A stretch of 64,000 nucleotides of DNA from Galaxea fascicularis (Eukaryota; Cnidaria; Anthozoa; Scleractinia; Euphylliidae), in NCBI GenBank assembly GCA_948470475.1, contig OX419338.1, positions 9,513,850-9,577,849 of the forward strand, in the 5' to 3' direction. Below, piece after piece: positions 1-11,509 of this stretch. The notes beneath the pieces are model-generated. The model searched no databases. It saw only the letters and a program-made list of their open reading frames with translations, and had not been told where the DNA came from. Position 1 is the stretch's first letter. Every line of letters starts with the position of its first letter. The translations under genes and the position numbers were made by a program.

Positions 1-520
1 CCATGTGTTAAATCAGTAGTTCCATTGTTGCCAAGGCTATCATCTAAGTTAGACTATTTTTTAACTATCACTTTTCAGTTCGAACCGACTCCAACTTGCC
101 ACTACTCCTATTTCTACTACCTTTACCACCGCTCCATTATCGTTAGTTTCTACCGTCAACACTACTTGTAACCTCGTAACTAGAACTGTGATTAAATGGT
201 TTTGATCATTCTATCTGAGTGGAGTTCGGATTGTCTACTGCCTCGCACCGCGCGATCCCTGTGATTGTTGAAGGTCGTGAGCATTGCGCAACTCTAGGAT
301 CTCAGCAATTACAGTCCAAATGCCACAAACGTTTTCTGTGGTGATCGGTCGAAGATCGCAAGGCTGAATGACAACTAATCGCTGAACGATAGAGGCACAA
401 ACAGGCATTACATACATTGCAGTTGCACTTTTGGTCACTTTTCATAAATTGTTCTTTCAACCACAAGCTTTTTCATTGAGCCTTCATGAAAAAATTTGTC
501 TTCATTCATTGACGAAGTTT
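1..520. other. No gene recognised
   Basis: I see no coding region, RNA gene or structured repeat that I can defend in this stretch. Short open frames exist on the minus strand but lack recognisable domains or splice structure. The right edge is the flank of the hAT-like element that begins at 528. Confidence 0.4.
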
Positions 521-631
521 GTACAAACACAGGCAGCCCAATCGTGGTGTGTGTCATCAAAAGTTGATACATAAAAGCCACATTTCGGAAAAGTTAAGTT
601 TTACGGTTGAATCTGTGTGGAAAGTGTTGCT

Positions 632-811
632 ATGTTTTGTGACAAGTTGACCGATGAACAAGCTGAGGTCTATGAATTTGTCAGGAATGGACACAACATA
701 CTAATAACCGGGCAGGCAGGAACTGGCAAATCAACTTTAATAAACGCAATAAGAAACGACCGCAAACAAAGAAAGCTCAAAACTATGAGGATGAATTTGC
801 AGAAAGCTTGA
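632..811 (+). pseudogene. PIF1-like helicase N-terminal fragment
   Basis: The frame from ATG 632 reads a short helical segment (LTDEQAEVYEFV) followed by ILITGQAGTGKSTLINAI, a textbook Walker A P-loop as found at the start of PIF1-family helicases. The frame ends at 811, shortly after the P-loop, and no Walker B or later helicase motifs follow. It is therefore a captured or decayed fragment and not a working helicase. It lies wholly inside the TIR element at 528-1755. PIF1-like genes are also carried by Helitrons, but no Helitron Rep domain is seen. Confidence is high for a P-loop and moderate for PIF1. Confidence 0.6.
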
Positions 812-1216
812 AAATACTGAACGTATATACAGCTGTGAAAAGAACTGTTAATAGCTTGTCACAATATAGCCTTAAAAAATACGGCAAAAATACTGTTAAG
901 TCACACTGAAGACACGCCGAAAGACAGCGAAATCCGTTGAATCTGCTGAATTCAAAAACTCGCTATTTCGCGACCTTTCACAGCGTCGCGGGTGGAATAT
1001 TTTCGCTGGATTCGTAGCACGCGGGCCATTAAACATATTTTTATTTCCGGTCAAATGTAACGCATCGCACTCCCCCAGCGCAGCGGAGTGCATGTGGACA
1101 AAAGGACCATCCCTCCCCCGAGTAAGTGCCCCTTTTGCCGAGCAGCCGCGGTCACGAAGCCAGAGTATTTGAAACTGTGTTTCACGCATCGTGGAGTCGC
1201 CGAATTGGTCAAATTT

Positions 1217-1217
1217 G

Positions 1218-1293
<76 letters not shown>
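1217..1293. repeat. (GATA)n microsatellite
   Basis: About 19 perfect GATA units. Read on the minus strand it is a (TATC)n tract directly after a short segment ending in AATAAAGTTTCCATC. That resembles the simple-repeat 3' tail of a LINE or SINE inserted inside the hAT-like element; this last point is inference. Confidence 0.9.
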
Positions 1294-1913
1294 GGAAACT
1301 TTATTAAAGTGTCAAAGCCGTCTAGCCAGGGATAAAAGAATCCCTTACTAATTACTAATTTGAGCGGTGAAATGAGCGATTCCCCGTTTGTGTTGGTCGA
1401 ATTTTCGGGCAAGTTGGCGAAAAAAGAAAGGAAATTTATCTACGCGGCTGCTGCTGGCGATTTGAAGCTGTTTTGGGAATTTACTGGCCTTCGAGCGGTG
1501 ACTGGTTCGATCTCGAGTCACCGGCCTTCCCTTCATTTAGAATGGACAGTGACCTGGGATTTGAAAAAAGCGATGATATTGCATTTAGACGTCCCAGAAA
1601 GGGACAAGAAATAGTAGAGTGAAGGTAGGAAGGCTTTATTTGACTACAATATCAATATTTCCACCGCTACTCGGTTCGTTGGAATTCTAGGTTTTTAACG
1701 GTCAATTTTTATGTATCAACTTTTGATGACACACACCACGATTGGGCTGCCTGTGGTACAAACCTGGACTTTGAACAGTTATTTTTGTCCCATTTGGACT
1801 GGAAACCAGTGACAGAAGAAAGCCAGCTAAATGCTTGAGCCCGCGCAGGGACGCAAATAAAATTATTTAAGTTTTTGATCCTTTGCTTTCTTGTTTGGCC
1901 ATATAATAAACAT

Positions 1914-2048
1914 CTTATTAACCGAGCTAGGTCGGTCTGTATGGGAGAATCTTGACCTCAGTCACTGGTACAGACCTCACTGCGTTCGGTCTGTACTGGC
2001 GACCTCGGTCAAGATTCTCCCATACAGACCTCCCGCTCGGTTAATAAG
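1914..2048. repeat. 135-bp foldback MITE-like palindrome
   Basis: The left half (from CTTATTAACCGAG) and the right half (ending CTCGGTTAATAAG) are reverse complements over most of their length, with the axis near 1982. The arms share a long block around GTCTGTATGGGAGAATC. Near-complete palindromes of this kind are typical foldback MITEs. No clear target duplication was found. Confidence 0.7.
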
Positions 2049-5000
2049 AGCTAATTATTGTCACAGAATGTTTAGCCGAATTTTGCTGATTTAAGAATTG
2101 ATTGCATTGAGATTGATCAAAAATGAATTTGAATGACATTTGCTTTACCTCAAAGTGTAGATTAACTGATATATCGCTAATAGCTATTAAAAGAAGCATA
2201 ATCAGATATCCTCGATATAATCAAGCCAAATATTAAAAGAACAAGTCATCGTTCAGGATTCTAGAACATTCTGTTAGTCCATTAATAATTAAGCAAGATC
2301 ATCATAGTAACACCCGTTGTGGGGTCACGTAACCTTTTGACTTAGTTTTAGGTTGGGGCAGCGCTTGTTCCTACGTCAGTTCATAGCAAGTTTACGTTTC
2401 TTAAGGTATTACTCCTTTTCTACGAGTTCTAACTTCGTCGTTGAGAGATTGCAGCTTTATTACGTGCGATTTCTCTTGTAAACAATCGTCTGATAATGGG
2501 TTTTTGGTGCAGACCTTGTGTCGCTGTTTTTGACAGAATCTAGAAGACTTATCTTTAACGAAAGTAAATTTTCCGATGTTTAATGATGAATGAGATTTTA
2601 TATTTACTTTTGAGTTCTAGCTAATGGAACTGGGCGCTGTCTCTTGTTTACAGCTAGCTTACCTTTTAGTGAAGTTTTAGTAAGTTAAAGGTAACATTTC
2701 CTCTGATTTATACCGGTAAATTGCAACCTGTTGCTTTACCTTAAATACTGTTCTGTTTCTTTATTGTTAAGAAAAAGCTTTGCAAGCGATTCGTGTTGTG
2801 ATTTCTTAATTATATTTTTGGGGTTTCTGAACTGTCAATTCTAATGAAGACCGCTTCAGTTTAATTGGTTGTATCTAATTAGCATTAGGAAAACATGTAA
2901 ATAAGCGAACACTGTAAAGTTTGCAATTGCAGAATTGTAGAATTGTAGAAGAGGAGAGGCGTTGTGTGAGGCGTAAGTAAGAAGCAAGAAAGGCAACTTG
3001 AAGAAAGACGTTAAGAAGACAGTGAGTAGAACTAAGCATGGTTGCCAAGGTTGTAAGTGAAATATATCTACTGAAAACTACTCATTGTGTTTACGCGAGT
3101 GGCTCTGCTAATCCCTCCAAAGTTCAAGAAAAGGGGACGGCTTAACCAAAACCCCTTTTACATTATTTTGAGCTAACTCATGTGTGCAAGACGCCTCAAA
3201 TACTGAGTTAGAAACTGCTTCAAATACCTGAAAAAAGGTGAAATTTACTTTTAAACGGTTCCTTTAAAAGATTGTGAAGCTTTCCGAACGTTAAGTATTT
3301 CCTTTTAAAGAAAATTTAAAGTTTGACAGCTCAACAGTTTTCAGTAAACATTAGCTCACAACAGGCATTCCAATCCAATTTGGAATCCAGTCTTTTAAGC
3401 CTTTTTTATTTCTTTTGAGAAGGCTCTCCTCAGTTTCTGGAATTGCCAAGGTTGTCGATTGATGAAGGCTGTTGATAGAAATGCTGAATTGACCACTATG
3501 AATAACAAAACCCACAAATAGCGACGTCATGTTGATAAATATCCGAACAAACAAGGTGAACGGAATTGAGGTCGACCATTACATTTGGCAAAGCGACATT
3601 CTGTAGAGCTTTATTTTGGAGGGTGTGTTTTCGTTTTCTTGGCCTTCGATGAATTCCTCTAATGAAGGAATATCTGCAACTCTTGAACAGCTTTAACGAG
3701 AGGCCACGACTTAAAGGGAATAATGAAAGCTTTTCATTCATCATTGGCTTGGGAAGCCCTCCTGAAAGGCGGGAAAGCCTATACGATTTTTTTCACTGGT
3801 GAAAAACTTCGTTTGCGGCCTGTGATTGGTCAGACGATATTTTTTCACTAGGGACAAAAATCGTCCGACCAATCAGATTCGTTCTAGTTATTGACGGACC
3901 ATTTTTATTTGACAACTCTGTTTAGAGTGAATCTCAGTACTTATATAATAATAACAAATACCTTAACTAATGAACTGCGCTACAAAAAGTTAGGAATTTA
4001 CTCGGTACAACTGTACAACTGTTCCTCTTAACGACTAGCGTTTAATATATATTAAGTGCAGCTAAACATCAGTGGTACTCATGTTAAAAATTCAGGGTAA
4101 AAGTATAGTATAAGTAATGGTTCAATTTTTTTTTGGTTTAAAACGTTTTCAAGCTAAGGCTAGTTTATAATTACTAATTAATAGTTTTAGTAATTAATAA
4201 TTTATAATTAATAATTAATTTTCTTGTTTAAAATCCACTGCTACGATACAAATCAGTCTGTTTTAAAATGAATTAAACTAAACACCAACTTTCTCAGTAA
4301 CTGTTCCTAATTTCCCTTCTTTGACTATTTTTCGATAGTTTGAGGAACAGCTATCATTAAAGAAACATGTTGTGGTGTCACTTTTCGATTCAACTGCTTT
4401 GTATTTTATTAATCCCATTCTATACCAGCCAGCCTATGCTTCACCGTTTAACAGTCAATTAGAGACTGAATAAAAATCCCGGTTGGCATAATCATGTAAA
4501 TGTTGTTACTTAGTCTACATTGGTTTTTCTCTTAATATTTTGCGATTGAAGCCGATCGTGTGGAAGTGTGTTCTGTGATGCGTTGGTAGAGCTGTCGCTT
4601 TCTTTCTGTTCTCTCGCTTTCTTTCTCTGCAATAAAACTAGCAATGAAGTCGCAGAAGTCAATTCCTTTTCATGATATTTTGAAACGATAACACTTTGAT
4701 TACCAACTCAAGGAATCTCCTTCCCAAAACTGACTATATGTGCAGAACCACATATAAAATTGATGAATGACGATTTCTGGCTTTTGCTTAGCACGACCCT
4801 TTCAATATGCTGACGTTTTGGAAGGCCAAAAAAATAGAAATGTCCAAAAATGACTGAAAATAAGTTTTCAGGAATCACCATAAGCAAATGAAGGTGCCAT
4901 ATACAGTTTACGCAGACTTCAAGTCCCTGATAAGAAAGCCTCTGCGCTAAACATAGGGAAACGAAGTTTCACGGTAATAACAGAAAAGCACGAGGCATGT

Positions 5001-6729
5001 AGTTTTTCTTTGTTGTTGTAAGAGGTCCCGGGAGGCGGTAAAACCCTTCGTTTACAGAGGGTCGAACGTGGTGAAACGAGTTCGTGAGAGCGTTTGAAGA
5101 AGGGCAAGAAAACTTAACAACAGAGAATCTGACGTAGAAAAGGCTACTCTTAATAACAAAGGAGTATCGGGTAAAAAAGCACCGGCCGGCCAAAGAATTT
5201 TAAGGACGCAATGAGGGAGAATGATGTAGGCTATTACATGGGGGAAGCCCACAAAAGTTGCTTTCACGCTTTTGCAGGAATAGTGTGTAGCTTACATGAA
5301 GAAACGAATGATAAGTTTCCCAAGAACCTTAGCGCGTAAAAAAGAAGGAAAGACCATGTGCCATCCGAAGGGACGCATGAGTATTTTAGATCACGATTTT
5401 CCTCGTTTTTTATTATTTATTAGTTTCGTGAATCGTTTGATTTTTTAAGTACTCCTCGTAGCCTCACAAAGGTACGTTATTGTCTGCCTTTATTAGCTCT
5501 TTTACACTGAACACTGTACATTTTTAGCGGAAACGGGTGTTGATCGCAGTTTGTTACATTAGGTCCTTTCTGTATTTTCTTCGTTAGTTTTACTGTTCAT
5601 TGATACAAAGATTATTCTGTGAAGCTTCCTGTTGAGGAAAGTTCTTGTTGAGGAAACATTGATTAAAGATTCTGTGAAAATTTCCTGTTCAGCGTAGAAA
5701 ACGTCGATTGCATTATCATGGTGTAACAGAGGGCCAGGGCGCAGAAAAAGAAAGGAAAGGAACTAAGCGTTGCAAAGATCCACCGCTGAGTCAGCGAAAC
5801 TGAACAAGACTTGGTTTTGCTGGGACCAGTTGCTAAGGAGTGAGCACAAGTTTGAAGACGGAGGATTCAGGGCAAAGAGGTTTGCTTACGAAAAGGGGAA
5901 TCTGTCTGTACCAGTTAACTGATTCCTGTTAAAAGTTCGGCGAGGAGGCGTTACCACCATATAAAAGAATTCTTTAGCAAGATGACAGGAGAGCATATTT
6001 TAGAAGAAGAGTACGAGCTCGTGCAAAAGGGTGAGAGAACGATTGGTTGCAACTGTGCAATACCCTAGGCGATTACCTAGGCGATTATTATTTATTTTAA
6101 CAAATCCACAACCGGTGTTGGTATTGGCGTCGTGTCCTTTGAATTCATTTTAACAGCGCACCACCAAACTGTGGTTTCTTTCGTGTTATATATTATTTTC
6201 GTTTTACGTTCACCTTGATCAACTGGACCGCTTCTTTTATCTTCCACCTTGATATATACTCCTCGCGCAAAGGTTCAAATCGCGAAAATAATTTTTCGGT
6301 TGGGGCCACCCAGCCGATCCCCCTGAGTGAAGATTGGACTAGAAAACATGCTCAGGCCTGCCGGTCACAGAGCCCCAATGTGTATTCAAATGAATATAAC
6401 TTACAGGAGTCCCAGCCGAATGTTGTGACTAAAATCTCCTGCAGTTAGGTCCTTAAGCCGATTGTTGTTCAACCACCTAAGAATTACAAATCCAAAAATA
6501 AGAATTGGATATCCATATAATTGATGTTAACTGTATAAAGAATCGGCCTGCTCGAGTTTTAGTCATTTTCTACAAAGAATTGTGTTTTTTTCGACTTTTT
6601 GCTTTTGGGATTTGTCCACAGCCTCGGGAAGACGTTTTTCTATGTCTTCGTTCACCTAATGCTGTAAAATGTCTTCTAAATTTTCACAACTTTCCGCCAT
6701 TTTAGAGATACAGAAGGAAAAAGTTTCAA
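2049..6729. other. Long non-coding stretch, no supported gene
   Basis: AT-rich sequence with short open frames only. Minus-strand frames at 3351-3744 are the longest but match no family I recognise. AT-rich low-complexity sequence lies around 4140-4230, and a 12-bp tandem (CCTAGGCGATTA) near 6063-6088. One imperfect foldback at 3822-3876 is listed separately. Confidence 0.4.
3822..3876. repeat. Imperfect inverted repeat (MITE-like)
   Basis: TGATTGGTCAGACGAT at the left pairs with ATCGTCCGACCAATCA at the right, with a short A/T-rich centre. It may be the core of a larger decayed foldback element; the ends are not defined. Confidence 0.5.
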
Positions 6730-6749
6730 CACAGGCGGCCCAGACGTTG

Positions 6750-6899
6750 CGCCAGTGATAAGGACAGACGACACGATAATAGCGAAATACAAACACTTTA
6801 CTAAGGACAACAAAGCCTCTACAAAATGGCAGAGTAAAACTATACATCAGGGCCACGAGAGCCCGTATAACGCATGCCCGGCCGACAATAACCGCTGGC
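6750..6899 (-). repeat. 3' LTR of the decayed retrotransposon
   Basis: It matches 10859-11012 with scattered substitutions and a 4-bp length difference. The polypurine stretch on its inner side marks it as the downstream LTR for a minus-strand element. Confidence 0.8.
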
Positions 6900-6900
6900 G

Positions 6901-6924
6901 CAACTTCTTCCTCTTCTTCTTCTG
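6901..6924 (-). other. Polypurine tract
   Basis: On the minus strand this reads as an uninterrupted run of A and G (AGAAGAAGAAGAGGAAG core) immediately upstream of the 3' LTR, where plus-strand DNA priming is expected. Confidence 0.65.
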
Positions 6925-7049
6925 AGTAAAAAGAAAACTAACGTGTACAAAGAAAAGGAACCTAACAAAAAGGTTGTGACCGACAGTAACTGTTCTTGAT
7001 AGCACTTAATTAAACGGGCAATTTCTGAAGTAACTGTTCACCTAAAACA

Positions 7050-7511
7050 CTAGTCAAGAATGTACTCCTGTAAGTATGCGGGAGGTCGGCGGGTTCGCCG
7101 GGCTCTTGGTTCAGATGGAACAGGGATAGGAATACGATCAGTGTCAGAGGGGGTGATGTCTTCTTGGTGCGGGGCGTGGTGCGGGGAGGAGGCTGGAGGG
7201 TCTGGGCTAGGCGGACGTAACAGGTCCGGTGGGGCAGAGGGCTGTTGGCACGGCTGAGGCTGCTCAGCAATTTCCTCACATTCGTCGTCGTCAAGTGTAG
7301 GGACAACAGAATGGGATGATGGGGGTGGAAGGGTGTGTGGTACAGCGTAGCACTCGGCTAGCTTCGCCTTGTAAGATGTAGCCCTGCGTTGCGAGCCGGA
7401 GAACTTCTTGATGAAGCACCATTCGCCATCGATGCTAACGATGAGATAGCAGTCACGGGCGCGTGACTTGTCTCGGTCATTCTTCACATAAACCAGGTCT
7501 CCAACCTGCAA
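7050..7511 (-). pseudogene. Integrase C-terminal region and proline-rich tail (fragment)
   Basis: An open frame of about 150 codons beginning VGDLVYVKNDRDKS, typical of the C-terminal DNA-binding region of retroelement integrases. Then come a basic/aromatic stretch (KKFSGSQRRATSYKAKL) and a long Pro/Ser-rich tail. It belongs to the decayed element at 6750-11012 and is out of frame with the upstream integrase core. Confidence 0.6.
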
Positions 7512-7777
7512 GGGGGGAACGGGAGCTTGTGGGCGGTAGCCGCCTTTGGCTGCTTCGCTGAAAGGATGGTTGGCTTGACGGGCTTTTTGTTTCGCTAAAA
7601 TGAGTTGTAAGTCATTGATGGGTATCTGCTCATTGGAGAACTGGTTCCGTTGTGTTCAAAGCTCCCGTGAAGAGAGGCCTTGGCTGCGGAGTCGCGAGTT
7701 GAGCCGGGAAGTGGCAATGGCAAGACTGAGTTCAGTAACTGGACCTCCGCCGGGCTCCTGGCGCAATAGCTCTTCTT

Positions 7778-8344
7778 CTAGTTCCAGCACGGCTCGTTCG
7801 GCAACAGGATTTTTGTTGGTGTTTTTGACGCGGCCAACTTCGACAGAGATGCCAAGATGTTGTAAGGCGTGGGTGTATTCAGTGCGACAAAACCAGGTGC
7901 AGGGTCGACATGAATCACAGCTTGGGGACCATCGAGGGGGTGTATACCCACTACTAATCGGGCAAGGGCATCACGAAGGGTATCACTCTTCTCGTCGGGT
8001 ACAAGGCACGATGTAGTGTAAGAGGTGGCACATTCTCTCAAAAGTAAGATGAATTGCAGACAGCGTCTAATGATATCGGCTGCAAATGACACGCCTACAA
8101 CCTCAAGTGGATCTTCTGATGACTGACAGGTAAGGGAGGTAGGGAACCTCTTGAGTGAGGCACAAGTGTGGCAGGAGTCTGATACTCGAGCGATAGCGGC
8201 ACTCATATCCAGGGCAAAGAAGTGACGCTGTATGACCATTTGAAGTTGGTGCTTAGAGGGGTGGTCAAGCTTGATGTGAATAGCAGTAAGTAGGCCATCA
8301 AGTACAGAGCGAGGTACGACGATCAACGACGACGAGCAGGCCAT
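7778..8344 (-). pseudogene. Integrase zinc-binding and partial core (fragment)
   Basis: An HHCC-type zinc-binding module is visible (IKLDHPSKHQL followed by CHTCASLKRFP), then a degraded catalytic-core region that keeps the spacing of a retroviral-type integrase (FAADII, later [10 protein letters not shown]). It is continuous for about 188 codons but disconnected from both RNase H and the C-terminal region, so it is inactive here. Confidence 0.6.
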
Positions 8345-8548
8345 CCTTGGAAATGGAAGTGACGTTAATAAAGCGCTTTACGTCTCTGATATTAGTCAGC
8401 TTCTTGGAAGGGCGGGTGCCCTGTTTCAAGTGGGCACAGACATGCCGAAGATCGGGGCACTCATTTTGAACACTGAACCATGTAGGTCTGCTGGTGAAGG
8501 GTAGGCGCTTGGTGTTGTCAAGGACTTCTTGAGTGGAGATGCCACGTA

Positions 8549-9217
8549 CTACAGAAGACTCTGATTCGTGTACGAAAGAGCAAATTTGGCAGTTCGGTTC
8601 AGTGCAATCAGGAGCATTGCGACTGGCAAAGTCCGAGGGTAAATTGGCGGTGCCAGCGAGATCCTGGAGGCAACTTGGTATCTACTGATGGTGGTTAAGA
8701 AGGAGGTAACACGTGAACTGGCAGAAAATTCATCTCGGCAAAGTTCCTGCAGGGTTTGAACGCAGGGCTGGCTATCTGTCAATACGCAGGCACGGTGCTT
8801 GGGTTTGATTATGAAGGGGCTAAAGTGTTTTACGGCAGCTGCTATAGACAGCGCTTCGACCTCACATGGTAACCAAGTGACCTGGTGTTTGCGTAGTTTA
8901 GAGCTGAAGAAGCCGGCAAGGAGAAGGCGGTCCTGGCTGGTAACGTACAAGGTGGCTCCGAGACCGCGGCGGGTGACTGAGCCATCAGTCACAATCCAGA
9001 GCTCGTCAGAGGCTCGGGGGAGGACGATAGACTTGTGCGTGTGAAGGGCATCTTGTGCTGTGGTGAATTTATGACGAAGGTTGGAATCCCACTGGACGTG
9101 GTCGTGAGACTGTAGATCGGCCAAGGATGATTCAAGTGGATCCATAAGTTGAGAGCAGTGAGGTAGGACACGGCTAAGGACTTTGTAGGCGCCGATGAAG
9201 GAAAGCATACCTTTCAC
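8549..9217 (-). pseudogene. RT connection and RNase H region (fragment)
   Basis: It starts with the RT thumb/connection segment (GMLSFIGAYKVLSRVLPHC) and continues into an RNase H fold (ELWIVTDGSVTRRGLGATL, CEVEALSIAAAVKHF, VLTDSQPCVQTL). The first Asp, the Glu and the second Asp of the RNase H site can be picked out. The frame breaks on both sides against the RT palm and the integrase. Confidence 0.65.
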
Positions 9218-9871
9218 AGACTCTTAGGGAGAGCAGGCTGCGAGTGCAGCAACGCGGTGGGGGCTTGCAGATAAGGAGCCTTGTGACCAGATCCAACCCA
9301 ATATGGTGGTTGTTTTGGGGCATATGACAGTCTTAGTAGCAGACAGGCGGAGGTTACACCGGGCAAGGGCGTCAAGTATACGAGACCAATTAGTGAGAAG
9401 TTGTTGCGGGGTGTCGCCACCACAATAAAGATCGTCGGCGAGTTTTGTAGTTCATCCCTCTCGGAGGAAGTCACCAAGGACACGACATATTAATTCCTCC
9501 AATGCGGTCTCTGAACCGGGCATTCCCATGGCTGACCTGGTATATACTCTGATGCCCCGAAACGGAGTGGTCACACCGCAGTATTTCATGGAGGCCTTTG
9601 ATAGAGGTATCTGGTAAAAGGCACGGGTGAGGTCAGACTGTATTATGTACTTCCATGGGGCAATGGTGTGGAGAGTAGAGTCAACGTCAGGCATCAGCGA
9701 GGGCTGTGGTTTGCTGTAGCGTCCAACGTCTGTGAAGGCTGTAACGAGACGAAAACCGCCAGAGGGTTTTTTAACGAGAAATGAAGGATTGAGGTACTCA
9801 ACGGTAACTCCGATGTCCTCCGGACGCCGGAAGACCTGGCATTGTTCCAACTCTTCGAATTTCAGTTGCAA
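9217..9871 (-). pseudogene. Reverse transcriptase palm/fingers (frameshifted)
   Basis: The frame at 9871-9452 gives fingers and palm motifs ([46 protein letters not shown]). The catalytic pair LADDLYCGG follows in a different frame just downstream (about 9440-9410), showing a frameshift near 9455. The active-site pair reads ADD and not the common YxDD. Confidence 0.7.
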
Positions 9872-10070
9872 TTCAACCAGCTTGTCACGGGAATATTAGG
9901 GAACACGGCCTTTGCGTTGTGGAGGCTGCACAGTTCCCATATTGACAGACGCTTGGACAGGACCAGCTATGCCGTTGTAACCAACAATGGCAGGATTAAA
10001 AACTTCGTCGTGAGTCTGGAGCACTTCGCGGAACTGGTTGTGGATGGTGTCGGGTAGGATGTTATCAGGG

Positions 10071-10673
10071 TCAACTTCGACAGCATCTGAGAAGAACCCG
10101 GGCTGAGGTGAGATGCTTCCACCAGGATGGGGAGGTGGTGGATGTGGACGAACAGGTGACGTGGAAGCCACAGCTGTGGTGTGAGATATTTCCATTTGCC
10201 AATAATAAATTATCTTCAATAAAGGACATCAGACGTTGATAGAGATCCTCGGGGTGCTCAGCAGGGGCAAGTGTGATGATGTTGAAGTCGAGGAAGTGAG
10301 CGCCGGTTGATTGGAAACCGAAGTGAAGGCGAATCGCTTGCCAGATGGAGCTCATGCAGGTTGAGTTCTTGACGATGGTGTCACGAGAAGTTACGGGACA
10401 ATAGTTCGCAATTTGTCCAAGCATTAATTCAAGATGAGTACACTTTTGTTGTGCTGTTCTACGGGAAGCTTGAGGAACGGATTCGGGGTCGTCCTGGAGG
10501 CCGCGACGAGGGCTGGCGGGGGATTTCTTCAACCATATCACGCCATCAGCGAGAAAGCCCGCGAAATTGCGGTCGAGGGAAAGAATGTACTGAAGATTTT
10601 GTCTCCAGGCTTCGAACGACGTTATCGTTTCTTGTTTGGTTAAGGACCACTGTTTTGGTGCTCTTGGATTCAT
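10071..10673 (-). pseudogene. Gag-like protein, C-terminally truncated
   Basis: ATG 10673 opens a frame with the gag-like signature [30 protein letters not shown] and [19 protein letters not shown]. Similarity in style to capsid-type gag fades after about residue 160, where the frame changes. No CCHC knuckle is present before the pol fragments. It is the first gene of the decayed minus-strand LTR element. Confidence 0.6.
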
Positions 10674-10841
10674 TTCGTGTACTTAAAAAAATAGAGGAAA
10701 GGCAAAATGTGTTCTTATATGTCAATCCTTGTGTATTGTTGACACAGCTATCAACTAAGCTGTTTCGCTAGTTTCTCGCTTGGAAATCGGTCGACGATCC
10801 GTTATGGGCTGGCTGTCTCTTAGTACGAGATGAGGGTAAGT

Positions 10842-10858
10842 TCCAACTGCTGCCACCA
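10842..10858 (-). other. Candidate tRNA primer-binding site
   Basis: Immediately inside the 5' LTR the minus strand reads TGGTGGCAGCAGTTGG, starting with the TGG expected opposite a tRNA CCA end. I cannot assign the tRNA without a search. Confidence 0.45.
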
Positions 10859-11012
10859 CACCAGTGATAAGGACAGACGATACGATAATAGCGAAAAACA
10901 AGCACTTTACTAAGGACAATAAAGCCTCTACAAAATGGCCGCGTAAAACTACACACCAGGGCCACGAGAAGACGCCCGTATAGCGCATGCGCGGCCGACA
11001 ATAACCGCTGGC
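10859..11012 (-). repeat. 5' LTR of the decayed retrotransposon
   Basis: Partner of the LTR at 6750-6899. The inner edge abuts a TGG-starting primer-site candidate and the outer edge abuts the duplicated GTTG. Confidence 0.8.
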
Positions 11013-11509
11013 GTTGTTTGTGATTTACATACGTGACAGTATTGACTTTTTGAGCCATTTAAGAGAATGTATGAAAATGGTTCGAAAATCGCTCTAAATT
11101 CAACTTGTAGTAAAGGATTTAAATAAAAGAAGCTTACCTTAGTCTGCGCTTGTGTTATTTTGGCAACTGAGTCGTTCCAAAGTCGTTCTAAAGCCATTTT
11201 GACAATTTAAACGTTTCCAGTTTTGCTTTCCAGTAAAGAGAAACGACTTTAACTGGACAAGTTTAAATCGTCAAAATGGCTTTAGAACGACTTTAGAACG
11301 ACTTTAGAACGACTCAGCTGCCACAAAGACTTCAAAATAACACAAGCGCAGACTAAGGTAAGCTTCTTTTATTTAAATCCTTTACTACAAGTTGAATTTA
11401 GAGCGATTTTCGAACCATTTTCATACATTCTCTTAAATGGCTCAAAACGTAACGCAATACTGTCACGTATGTAAATCACAAACAACGTCTGGGCCGCCTG
11501 CGGTTTCAA

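Larger units (their letters stand above)
528..1755. mobile_element. Non-autonomous hAT-like DNA transposon with 49-bp perfect TIRs
   Basis: Bases 528-576 and 1707-1755 are exact reverse complements over 49 bp, starting CACAGGCAGCCC. The ends are flanked by a direct repeat GTACAAA (521-527 and 1756-1762). It extends to 8 bp, GTACAAAC, if the shared C is counted, and that 8-mer fits the nTnnnnAn target preference known for hAT elements. No hAT transposase is visible inside. The interior holds a PIF1-helicase-like fragment, a GATA microsatellite and an unassigned frame at 1372-1614. Superfamily assignment is inference from target-site length and TIR; the perfect TIRs suggest a fairly recent insertion. 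Confidence 0.75.
6750..11012 (-). mobile_element. Decayed Ty3/gypsy-like LTR retrotransposon
   Basis: Two direct repeats of about 150 bp (6750-6899 and 10859-11012) bound minus-strand gag and pol remnants. GTTG flanks both sides (6746-6749 and 11013-11016) as a 4-bp target duplication, and the interrupted foldback arm supplies the expected empty-site sequence. A polypurine tract lies next to the 3' LTR and a primer-binding-like site next to the 5' LTR. The reading frames are broken by several frameshifts. The segment between gag and RT that should hold the CCHC knuckle and protease is missing, so this copy is not autonomous. Confidence 0.8.
6730..11502. mobile_element. hAT-like foldback element split by an LTR retrotransposon
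   Basis: The left end CACAGGCGGCCCAG (6730) and the right end CTGGGCCGCCTGCG (11502) are near-exact inverted repeats, flanked by a 7-bp direct repeat GTTTCAA (6723-6729 and 11503-11509). Long arms at about 11013-11220 and 11250-11488 are reverse complements with few mismatches. The first 20 bases of the left arm (6730-6749) are separated from the rest of that arm by the LTR element at 6750-11012. Without the insertion the element would be about 505 bp. Its terminus resembles that of the element at 528-1755 (CACAGGCRGCCCA), so both probably belong to one family. Confidence 0.7.

Noticed and set aside
1209..1412. Ile/Tyr/Leu/Ser-rich minus-strand frame
   Set aside because: It is a translation of the GATA microsatellite.
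3351..3744. Overlapping minus-strand frames of 67 and 82 codons
   Set aside because: No domain, splice structure or composition that supports coding; possibly decayed repeat.
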